64,000 nucleotides of DNA from Halicephalobus mephisto (lineage: Eukaryota > Nematoda > Chromadorea > Rhabditida > Panagrolaimidae). How positions within the stretch are numbered: the first letter of the stretch is position 1; each line of letters begins with the position of its first letter. The DNA lies in NCBI GenBank assembly GCA_009193035.1, contig SWDT01000102.1, positions 186,001 to 250,000 of the forward strand, read 5' to 3'. Shown one piece after another: positions 49,552-61,400 of this stretch. The notes beneath the pieces were generated by a model. That model was not told the DNA's origin. It saw nothing but the letters and a program-made list of their open reading frames with translations, and did not search any database. The translations under genes were made by a program, and so were the position numbers.

Positions 49552-51253
49552 AAGACTTGACGGTTGCATTGTAGAACGTGAATAAATGGCCATCACATGT
49601 GTACTTTGGAAATATACTGTGCTTCTAGAAATATAACCTAACGAAATTCAATAAAAGATATTAGAGTATTTTTTGATGAAACACATGATCAAGGATTCAT
49701 GTTAGCTGTTCAAAAAAGTAGTCCTCGGGGTGCCAATGTGGAGTGTCGAATTTTGTTTCGAATGTCAACTTGTAATTTAAAAAAATTAAAAAGTATGAAT
49801 TTGGATTTTGGGCTTAAGTAGTAATTAGAATGTGAATCATTGTAGCTTTAAATAGCATTAGTATTTTTGAATTTGTTTTGAATCTTTAATCAATTATTTA
49901 ATTTGAAAAATGTTTTATATTTTAGTTTTTAATTGAGAATTATTTTTATATTATTGTTGAGGTCAAATTATCCGTGATATTAAAAAGTATATTACATTTA
50001 TATAATTTAAATACATTATTAATTAAAATTTTAAAAATTAAAAAAATTAAAAGTTAAAAACAGAAAATTGGAAAAATTTAAAAATTTAAATGTTAAAAAA
50101 CAGAAAATTAGAAGAATTTAAATTTAAAAAAAACAAAAAATTGGAGAAATTTTAATTTTAAAAAAATTAAAATTCAGAAAAATTAAAATTTGAAAAATTA
50201 GAGAAAGTTTGATTTTAAAGAAATAAAAAAATTAGAATTTAAAAAAATAAAAAACTTAAATTAGGGAATTTAGAAAAATTTGAATTTTAAAAAATAAGGA
50301 AATTTACCAGTTGAATGTTTTAATTAAAACAAGTTTTGGCAAACTGTTCCTATGAACCACTTATTCCGTTTTATTGAGAACGAGTTGGGCCAGTTATTCC
50401 TTTTTCGAAAAATGAAAACCAGTGCGAGCCAATTTCTTCGGTTTGATTTTGAATTTTGCGAAGTTTTATGAAAAACGAACTTTTAAATTATTTTTTTAGA
50501 AAATAATTTTTTATTATTTCTAAAATTTTAATTTTCGAATTACGAAATATGTCTGTTAATAAAATTGAATAAATATTTTTTTTAATATTTATAATTTTTC
50601 GATTTAAAAAAATTAAAAAAAAACGAAAATTAAAATGTTCGAATAAATGCGAAACGATATTTGTAAAAAAATTTCAATTTTGATATTTGTAAAAAAAAAT
50701 TTTCAATTTTGATATTTGTAAAAAAATTTCAATTTTGATATTTGTAAAAAATCAAATTTGATTTTCACAAAAATCGAATATGGTTTAAACGACAGCAAAA
50801 ATTAATTTCAAAGTCGAATTTTTCTGATATATCTCTGGATGAATCTTATTTCAAAGTTAATTTTTCCGACGACAATCAGGAAAAATTAAAAACATTTCAA
50901 AGCTAAAAACGAGAAAAACGGCAATTCGTGCACACAAAAAAAATAATTTTTGATACTACAGTAGAACTTGGATATAAGATATCCCCTTGGGACTGGGCCA
51001 AAATGTATGTTATAAGAAAGGATATGCTATAGAGGAGATAAATTTGAAGACAGACTAACCGAACTCACTCATTTAAACCGTATGCTATAAAAAGAGATAT
51101 GTTATAACAGAAGTATTTTATATCCAAATTCTACTGTATTACAATTGTCACATTTTTCAAAAATATTTGACTTTTGTGACGAAAATTGAAACTTAAAAAT
51201 AATTTTTATTCGTTATTGAGTCTAAAGTTGCAGTTGTTTGTATGTAGATCAAC
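49552..51253. other. AT-rich intergenic region
   Basis: No gene. A run of near-pure A/T (50000-50300) and a short tandem GATATTTGTAAAAAAATTTC repeat (about 50650-50750) are present, plus the MITE at 50957-51138. Confidence 0.6.
50957..51138. mobile_element. 178 bp MITE with CAGTAGAA ends and TA duplication
   Basis: The left end CAGTAGAACTTGGATATAAG (50959) and the right end, whose complement is CAGTAGAATTTGGATATAAA (ending 51136), match at 18 of 20 bases. TA flanks each side. Internal GTATGCTATAAAA and GTATGTTATAAG motifs repeat in it. Its ends differ from those of the MITEs at 18504 and 29140, so at least three families are present. Confidence 0.75.
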
Positions 51254-52362
51254 ATGAATGAGAAGAATCCAAGAACTTCCGAAATGGAAGATTCCGTCTT
51301 GAACAACAAAATTAACTTCAACCACATAAGAATGAAATTGTTTCTTGTTGTTAAAGATAACTATTTTCTGAATTACTGTTTGATAAATGAATTAACTAAA
51401 CCGATCTGCTGGAAAGTTGGAGACAAACTGCAAATATTTTTTTGATTTGTTATTTTTAAATTTTAGCAACTTTAAATCAAAAATTAAAAAAATATTTTAA
51501 ATAATTTTGTGTTTTTTTATGAAATTTTAAAAGTTATTTTAGGTGAATTTTTATTTTTTATATAATCCAAAAGTAGGATTTTAGATATCCTCGAAATTGG
51601 AGATTGGTTTTTAAAATTTAGGATTCTGAAGGCTGATTATTGATTTTTATTTTAAATTCAGAATTTATGGATAAGATTGCATAATTGTGAATATTTTTTA
51701 TTTTTTATAATTCTAAAATTGGGAGATAAATTTTAGGATATAAATATTTAAAATAAATGTGTTATTATTATTTTTAAATATCTTCAAATTTGAACAAGTG
51801 CTTATAACAATGTATTCAAATCCATAAACTCTTAATTTGAAGCCAGAATTCTGGATTCTGAAGATTGATTATTGATTTTTATTTTAAATTCAAAATTTAC
51901 GGATAGGATTGCATAATTGTGAATATTTTATTATTTTTAATTTTTAATTTTTAATTTTTAATTTTTAATTTTTAATTTTTAATTTTTTAATTTTTTAATT
52001 TTTTAATTTTTTAATTTTTTAATTTTTTAATTTTTTAATTTTTTAATTTTTTATTATTTATTATTTATTATTTTTTATAATTGTAAAATTAGGACATACA
52101 GTCACAGTATGGATCACTTCATAGATCTCGTCATAGTAATAAAAATGCGGAAATCACGGCAATCGCTTATCAAATAAATGACCAAAAAATGAAACTGATT
52201 GCAGTTGACGAAGAAGGACAAACTATACATTATGGAGTGCTTCACACGCCCAAAATGATTCGAAACAAACTTGCTCCAGATAGAAGACACACCTTTTTAT
52301 TTTTCATTCATTTTTCTTCTTTTTTAAGTTTGTTACTGCAAAAATCAAAGAATTTTTTTTGA
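51254..52362 (+). pseudogene. Doubtful gene or gene fragment, two protein-like segments
   Basis: Segment 1 (51254-51445) follows a TATGTAG acceptor-like site. It reads 63 codons from ATG, ending NELTKPICWKVGDKLQIFF then stop. Segment 2 (52093-52362) follows AAATTAG and is open for 89 codons, with a soluble, protein-like stretch (NAEITAIAYQINDQKMKLIA, then EEGQTIHYGVLHTPKMIRNK). CWKVGDKLQ followed by QYGS recalls Tudor-like barrels, but only weakly. No GT donor follows the LQ codons in segment 1, so the two cannot be joined cleanly. It may be a decayed gene, or a real gene with an exon I could not see. Confidence 0.3.
51925..52078. repeat. AATTTTT(T) simple repeat
   Basis: About 20 tandem AATTTTT or AATTTTTT units ending in TTATTATTTATTATTT. 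It lies between the two segments of the doubtful gene. Confidence 0.9.
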
Positions 52363-52460
52363 ACAACGTCTTCGGGACAACGCCCATTTATTTGGCTATT
52401 TCAAAAAGTGAATTTGTTTTTCGATTTCCTGGGCTTCTGTTTATGAAGCGTTCGTAACGC

Positions 52461-55400
52461 ATGCTTCCGAGCCTCCAAAGCTCTCCGAAGTCGTCCGACG
52501 ATGAGAAGAAAAAAGTTTTATCGTTTATTCCGAAATTCATGTTTGTTAATTCATTGTTGAGTTTTATTATTTTATTTTTTTATATTATCACTGTTGATGG
52601 TCAGATCGATGACGGAAAATTGGTGGATTACTATAGTTACAGTATTGGAAATGTTTGGATTCCTGAATGTCCTAAAGGTATTTCAGATTTTTTATTTTTA
52701 TCGATTACAATATTTTTGAAAATTTTATATTTTTTTTGTAAATTTTATATTTTTTTTGAAAATTTTATATTTTTTTTGAAAATTTTATAATTTTTTCGAA
52801 ATTTTTTAAAATCATAAATTTTGTGATTTTTTAAAAATTTTATTTTCTAAGAAATTCTGAAAATTCATGTTGAAACAATTTCATATCAACTTTAATTTTT
52901 AATTTTTATAATATTGATTTTATAACAAATATCTGGAATTTTTGAAAATTCCATGTTTTTGAAGTTTTTTAAAATTTATTTTAAATTTTTGAAATTTCTA
53001 AATATTCTGTTTTTGAAATTCTCTAAAATTTTACGAAGACTTCTATAACATTTCAGAATTCAGTGGAAATTTCTACAGTAATCTAAAATCATTGATTTTG
53101 TAAATTTCTAGAAAATTTCGAAAATTTTTATTAAAAAACTTTTAATTTTAATTCTAAAATAATTTATTTTCGATAAAGTTTGAATATTAGTAGTGATTTT
53201 TGGAACATTCATTAGTAATTTCATAAAGTACTCAAACTTTAACGATGAACAGAAAATTTTGTGTGTGATATAATCCGAATACAGAAGTTTTTGGATTTAT
53301 TTAGATTTAATAATGCTACACTAGTAGGTTAACATCCTGCCGAGGGCTGTAAAACTAGGTTTAAACCCTTTAGATAATTATGTTTAGTGGTACTCACAGA
53401 AAAGTACTGTCTGTGTGGATTTAAGATTAATCACATCCCAGTGATGACTGCGAAACCTGAAAAAAAATTTAGTAGTACTCACAGAAAAGTACTGTCTGTG
53501 TGGATTTAAGATTAACTACATCCAAGTGATAATTTCGAGATCCGAAAAAAATTTAGTAGTACTCACAGCAAAGTACTGGCTCTGTAGATTTAAGATTAAT
53601 CACATCCAAGTGATAACTACGAAACCCGAAAAAAAATTTAGAATTAATACAATTCAGAGAAGAAAATTTCGAAATTTTATCACAAAGATTAGTTTTTAGG
53701 ATTTTCTGAAAATTTTTACCGAAAAAATCTAATATTTATTTCTGATTTTTATACTATAATTTCGTAAGTAATATTTAAAATTCTCTAAAAATCAAAAATA
53801 ATTCAACATTAATATTGATTTTTGGTTTTTTGAATAATTCGAAATTTATTTTAAAATTGATTTAGGTTGGATGCAAATTGCTACTGTTTGTTTCAAACTC
53901 GGCACTGGATCAGACGGAAACATTTTGCCGATCAGCTTCGACGACGGAAATATCCTCTGTTCTGAAAACCTCAATTATTCTAGAGCACTGTATCTTCCGA
54001 ATTGGTTCATGGCCGGTACTCTTGGATACAAGTTATATCCAGAATTACGAAATCGAACTACTTTTACGAATGACTCCAGAAGTACGGAAGTTTGGACAAG
54101 TTATTATTTCGATGTTGATTCTGACAATGAAGAAATGCCAACGAAGATAAATGTCACTGGAAGTCCGGATATCATTTCTGTTTATCTTTCTTTGTGGGCC
54201 AAGTACGAACCTGCCATTCCCCAGACCGGCTCCAACTGCATCGCCTACGACACTGATGTCGAATCTGGAGAATACTACGGATGGAGAGTCAAAAACTGCC
54301 AAACAAAACTTCCTGTCGTTTGTCAAACATTTGCTTGTATCAATGGTTACTGTAATTTTTGTATTTAAATAATTTTTAATTTTTAGAAACAAGATGTGAA
54401 GATAATTCTAAATGCATTCCGATGTCGGCTCGTTGTGACAAAATTACTGATTGTCCTGATTCTAGTGACGAAATCGGATGTCAATACCCGGATTCTGTGG
54501 AGTACAGAAAAGAAAAATTCGGAAGTATCAACGCTCCAGCCACGGCTTGTGCTTCAAGAACGAAAATCCCTTGTGAATGGCACATATCCCAACCTCCAGG
54601 AAGTATCGTCACTGTAAATGTAAAATTTTTATTAATATTTTAAAAATTTTTATTAATAATTTTTTTTATTTTTATTAATAATATTTTTTAAATTTTTATT
54701 AATAATATTTTTTTTGTTTTTATTAATAATTCTTTTTTTATTTTTATTAATAACTTTTTTAATTTTTATTAATAATTTTTTAAATTTTTATTTTTTAGTT
54801 TGTAAGTTTGAAAATGTTACCTGATGACGAACTCATCTTGGAAGGCCTGACGAACGGCGAAAAAGTTATTTTCAAAAATCACGGACCGTATTCTCACGTG
54901 TTTTCCGATCACGAGATTCGGATTCGTTATTTGGCCAGCAGCGAATCTATTCGTGAAGAAGAATTCAGCGGAAATATTCGAGGATTTGAATTACAGTACA
55001 TGACAGAATTTTCAACTTCCTGTGTTAATCAATTTGATTCTTGGAATGGATCTTTTTCGACTCCGATGAGGCTAAATCAGCCGGATAAATACAGATCTGG
55101 AATGGATTGTCGATGGACAATTGTCAAAAATAGCGATAACTTGATATCTGTGAAAATTCCTCGATTTTCTTTATCCAAAGGAGATTGGTTGAAAATTTAT
55201 GAAATTTTCGAAAATAATAATGAAGAATTAATCGGAATCTACAACGACCAAGATTTGCCTCCGACTTCGTTCGTGACTTCATTCCCGACTTTGATTTTCG
55301 AATTTCATTCTGAAAACTACAGTAACGGAGAAGAAGGATTCTCTGTCAGTTTCCAACAAAGTAAATTTTAAATTTTAAATTTAATTCAATTTTAAATTTA

Positions 55401-58400
55401 ATTTAAATTTTAAATTTTAAATTTTAAATTTCAAATTTTATTTTATTTTTATTTTTAATTTAAATTTTATTTTTATTTTTAATTTAAATTTAAATTTTAT
55501 TTTTATTTAATTTTAAACTTAATTTAATTTTAATTTTAAATTTAAATTTAATTTAAATTTTATTTTTCAGCTTGTGTTAATATTTTTCTTTCCGATTTTT
55601 CTGGAAGAATCCAGTCTCCTGAACTAAATTCTGAATTTGGAAAAAATTCTTTTCAATGTTCGTGGATAATTGAACCTCCATGTTCTTCGAAAAATTGCGA
55701 AATAACTTTTTATTTTGATTTTTTGAATTTAACAAACAAGGATTCTATTATCATTCAATCAGGTTATGACGAAATCAACATAGATGCTAATAATTTTCCA
55801 CTTTTTTTTCATCGAACGAAAAATAATCGGGTTATTCTGAAAATGCAAGCCACTACGCCTTTTTTTTCGGCGAAAATTTCTTATTCTGTCGGTAAGCAAA
55901 AAATTGAAACATGATATAAAAAGATAAATTTCAAGATTGCCAAATACCGGTTTTGCCAAAACGAACTTTGATCAAATCTGACTTAAGTACAGTCGGATTT
56001 TATAAATCCGTCATTGAATACAGTTGCTCAAGTGCTCCAGATATCACCGTCAAAGAAGCAAAATGTCTCGAAAACGGCAGATGGTCAGATGTTCCACCAA
56101 GTTGTGACTGTAAGGATTCGATAACGATTTATTAATTTTCATTTTTGAATTTTATAGAAATTTCCAGAATCTTCGAAATTTGATAGAAAATTCCGAAATT
56201 TTAAAGAATTTAAATTTTCTGAATTTTCTAAAACATTTAAAATCTGAGATTCTGAAGGTTTCTAGAAAATCCTAAAAAATCTTGAAATTTTCGAAAATTT
56301 TTCAAAAATTTTTGGAATTTAACAGTTTTGGAATCATTAAGAATTTTATAAAAACTTCTGGAATCTTCGAAATTTAATAAAAAATATTTTCTGAGATTTC
56401 TAAGAACTTTACAGAAAATTTTTAATTTTCTGAATTTCCAGAATTTTCTAAAACATTTAAAATCTGAGATTCTGGAGGTTTTGAGAATCTTGTAGATATT
56501 TCTGAAAATTCCTAGAAAATCGTAAAAGATCTTAAATTTTTTGAAAATTTCTTGAAATTTTTAGAACTTTCCAAAATCTAGAAGGAATTTTCGAGACTTT
56601 AGAATTCTGTAAAAATTTCTAGAATCCTCAAAAATATTTCAGAACATTCCAAATTATGATAAAAATTAAACCCACATTCAAAAAATAAATCCTAAAATTT
56701 CGGAAAATTCATATTAAAAAAATATTTCCAAATTTTTATTTTTTTTTAAATTTATAATTTATAATTTTTTTTATTTTTTAAATTTCTAAAATTTCTATTT
56801 TTTAAAGATTTTTAAAGATTTTTAAAGTTTTAAAGTTTTAAAGTTTTAAAGTTTTAAAGTTTTAAAGTTTTAAAGTTTTAAAGTTTTAAAGTTTTAAAGT
56901 TTTAAAGTTTTAAAGTTTTAAAGTTTTAAAGTTTTAAAGTTTTAAAGTTTTAAAGTTTTAAAGTTTTAAAATTTCTAAATTTTTCTATTTTTTTTAATTT
57001 TAAAGTTTATAAATTTTTTTATTTTTTTAAATTTCTAAATTTTTATAATAATATAGTTATTTTAGTCACACAATGTATTTTCCCGAACATCACGAATGGG
57101 GAAATTACGCATATTTCGTTAAATTCGACCATCGATGAACAATCGTTTAATTACACTTGTAATTTGGGATATTCTCCTTCCGAAGGATATTCCGTATGTG
57201 TAAACGGTAATTGGTCAAGGAATTCAGAATGGTGTATTCGTAAGTTTTTTATAAAAATTAATCATTAATGATTTTCAAAAAACACTAAAAGACACTTCTG
57301 AAAATTGAACACCGGCTTCGTTCCGGAATTAATCATTGAGATTTATCCACTTTTTTTCGTGATAAGACTGAGGAACTCTTCACGGGTCTTTGGGTCTTCT
57401 CTGAAAACTCCAAGCATACAACTTGTAGTTGTCATTGCATTGATTTTTTGGACTCCACGCATGATCATACACATATGACTGAAAAAAGTTAAAATTAAGA
57501 AATTTTCAACATCATCTTTAAAAAAATTAAGAAACTTCCAAAATTATTTTAAAAAAACTTAGGACTTTTTAAAACTATTTAAAATAATTAAGAAATTTTT
57601 AAAATTATCTTTAAAAAATTAAGGACTTTTTAAAATTATTTAAAATAATTAAGAAATTTTTAAAATTATCTTTAAAAAAATTAAGAAATTTCCAAAACTA
57701 TTTAAAAAAATTAAGAAATTTCTAAAACTATTTAAAAAAATTAAGAAATTTCTAAAATTACTTAAAAATAATTAAGAAATTTCTAAAATTATTATAAAGA
57801 TAATTTTATAAATTTAAACTTTAAAAAAATCTTATAATTATTCTAAAAAATTAAAGAATTATTTTAAAAAAAAGTATTTTTTCTATAATCAAAAAAAACT
57901 TAAAAAATTAGAAAAAAATCCTTTAATTTTCTTAAACATTTTTTTTCTAAATTTAGAAAACTTAAAATAAGGAAAAATTTCAAACATTTTTTTTCTAAAT
58001 TTAGAAAACCTAGAATAAGGAAAAATTTTAAACATTTTTTTCTAAATTTAGAAAACCTAGAATAAGGAAAAATTTTAAACATTTTTTTTCTAAATTTAGA
58101 AAACCTAAAATAAGAAAAAATTTTTACTTACCAAGCTTCCACAACGACTCCGACCCCTGTTGGATGAATAGCTTGTAAAATTGCTGTAGCAATTTGCTTC
58201 GTCATTCTCTCCTGGACCTGGAGTCTCCGGCTATACATTTCAACCACCCTTGCTAACTTGCTTAATCCCAAAACTTTTTTATTTGGAAGATATCCAATGT
58301 GGACTTTGCCCAGGAACGGGACTAAGTGGTGTTCGCAAAGAGAAAACATCTCAATATCCCTTACGATAACCATTTCATCGTGATCTTCATCGAAGACAGC

Positions 58401-61400
58401 TTTGTTGATGATGTCTAAACGTAATTTATAAACCAATTTTTTTTATAAAAATTACCATCAAAGTTTTCTTCGTATCCTTTGGTGAAAAACAACATTGCCT
58501 TCGCCGCTCTTTCTGGGGTCTTCAGAAGCCCTTGTCTGTTGACGTCCTCGCCGATGTGACTGATGATGGAACTGTAGGCTTTGATCATGTCATTCAACCC
58601 TGACTGAAAAAAGTCACATTATTTTCAAAAATTAGAAACATTACGAAATTTCTTCGACGTGAATTTTTCAATTTTTAAAATTATAAAAAAAATAAAAAAC
58701 AAACCTGTTTTGGTAGTGAATTTAAAAATTTTTTTTCTATTTTTACAAAAATTATTTTTTATAAAAATTCGAAAATTACAAAATTATAATTAAAAACAAA
58801 ATTTTTCACAAAATAATTTCGAAATTAATTTTTGGAATTTTTTAGAAATAAAAAATTAATTTTAATAATCATCGTTAAATCTACCGTATTTTTAATTTTT
58901 TTAAATGAAAAAATTTTAAAATTATAATTTTTTAAATAATAATTTTTAAAAATAAAAAACTTACTTTTGTATCTGAAGTGGCAGAATTGATGGATTCGTC
59001 GTTGATTTCCTCACTGGAGTTCAGATCCAGTTGAGATCCGACACCACTGCTTTGTTCTCCGTTGACGCTCATTTTTACGGATTCACAATTTTTGAAAATT
59101 CTAGTCTTGTAGGAATTCTCACCGTCTGAAATGTTCTTTTATAAACAAAAAATGGACCTTAGATTAAGCTGCTTTACGATAGACTCTAGTTAGACACCGC
59201 CTGAATCCTAGGGAAGGGGCGGAGCGACTTCACAGACGTACGTGAAAAAGGAAAAGCATGAATAACCGAAAAGAAAGATTAATGTTCTCATGGAAGAAAA
59301 AACGAAGAAACCTTGCCGGGAATGGTTTCCGGTTTCCGTCAGGAGCCGTCTTCTGTTGGTTTGTTGTTCATTCATGTCTTCCACGGCGTGGGCGTCGAGG
59401 AATCTGGGCCATAGAAAACGGATTCCAATTTGATCGAAAATTGTAGGTACGAAGTAGAGAATAAAAATAAGAAATGACGTCAGAAGAAAAATATCCACAA
59501 TTGTTGTCATTTTTTATACACTTCCTAAAAACAAAGATTAAATGAACAATATTATTGAGTATCCAAAAAGGATCTCGAAAATGGATAGAGGGCATGATCG
59601 CACCGCTGAATTGACCCGTTTGACGAACAGTGTGCCTGCCCCCGATTCTTTACTCTATGCAATTTTCCCTCCAACTGTAGACAAGATCACAACTGTTGAT
59701 TTTGAACCTTCGAATCGATTTCGAACCAATCAAAATTTCGATATCTAAAAACTTAAAATCGAATTAATTCTAATTCATCAAATTTCGATATCTAAAAACT
59801 TAAAATCGAATTAATTTCAATTTATCAAAATTTTAACATCTAAAAACCCAAAATCGAAGTAATTTCAATTTATCAAATTTCGATATCTAAAAATCCAAAA
59901 TCGAATTAATTCTAATTCATCAAAGTTTTAACATCTAAAAACCCAAAATCGAATTAATTCTAATTCATCAAATTTCGATATCTAAAAATCCAAAATCGAA
60001 TTAATTCTAATTCATCAAAGTTTTAACATCTAAAAACCCAAAATCGAATTAATTCTAATTTATCAAAATTTTAACATCTAAAAACCCAAATTCTGTTTCG
60101 AAATCCGAATAAGACAGTCCAAATTCAAAAATCTATAATTCCGAATTATGATCGAATTAATTTAAATTTAAAAATTATAATTAAAGTTCAAAAAATTTAT
60201 TTTAATTTCGAATTAATTTAAATTTTTAAATCAAAAATTGGACAAATTTTTTCTAATTAAAAATCGATAATTTTGGAAAATTTAAAAAAATCTGCAAATT
60301 TTGACAAAATCTTTTTTGATCATTTTTCCTTCAAAGAATGAATGATGACATACAATCAGGACACAATTGTAGAATTCATCTTTGATGTTAAAAAAATTAG
60401 TCCCTCTTTATTCTTTGACCTATGGACTTAGTCGAGCATAGGACCATATTGTCCAGATATTTTTGATAACGATCTTCTTGAAATTGGTTGTTGAAATCAA
60501 TCAAAAACTTGTTTTACAAGGAAATATATTTCTAAAAAACAAAAGATCAAAGATTACATGAATAAAGGATAAATTTCAGCAATTCAATGCCCAGAAGCAG
60601 ATCCGTATTATTCCAGTCTTCAAGATAACATTGGAGTTGAAAACGCTACAATAATCGATAACACTGGCAATGGATTTATGGATAGAGCTGTGTATACTTG
60701 CAACAACGAAGTGAGAGAAAACATCCGTGGAAATCCCATAAGGTACTGCCAATGGAACCGAACATGGTCAACACCAAAGGCATTATACTGCAAAAGTAAG
60801 GAGTTATAATTAGTTTTAGTAATCGTGGGAGAATTCAAGACCAACAATGCGACCAAGTTTTCATTCAAGACGGCTACATGGATCCCCCTGTGGCGTTCGT
60901 TGGAGAGACTTCTGAAGTCATTTGTTTCGATGGAGAAGCAAGCACTACAGTAACTTGCACAGATACAGGCTGGTCCCCTTCCGTCGATAACCTCTGTACA
61001 GCGAATACTTGTACTAACCAATCTAGTCCAACCGGAAACTGCACAAAATGTGGAAAAAAATATTCTTGTAATTGCATTTCTGGATACATGCAGGATGATC
61101 CAGGGGAATTATGTACAGACGTCGATGAATGTAAAGAAAACTATGCTCTTTGTTCTCATGAAACAACATGCGTAAACACTCCTGGAGATTATAACTGTTC
61201 CTATGACGGCTCCGACAGTACTATGGAGATATATCTTGGAGAATCTTGGGCACAAGGTAAAAACGTTAAAGAAAAGGATTTTTTAATTCCACTAAAAAGC
61301 CTTGTCCGTAAGTGATGAAATTTAAAAATTAAATATTGTTGGTAATTTTAGGTAAACGGTGTCCTATTCCGAATCTCAAAAACGGAACAATATTAAATTT

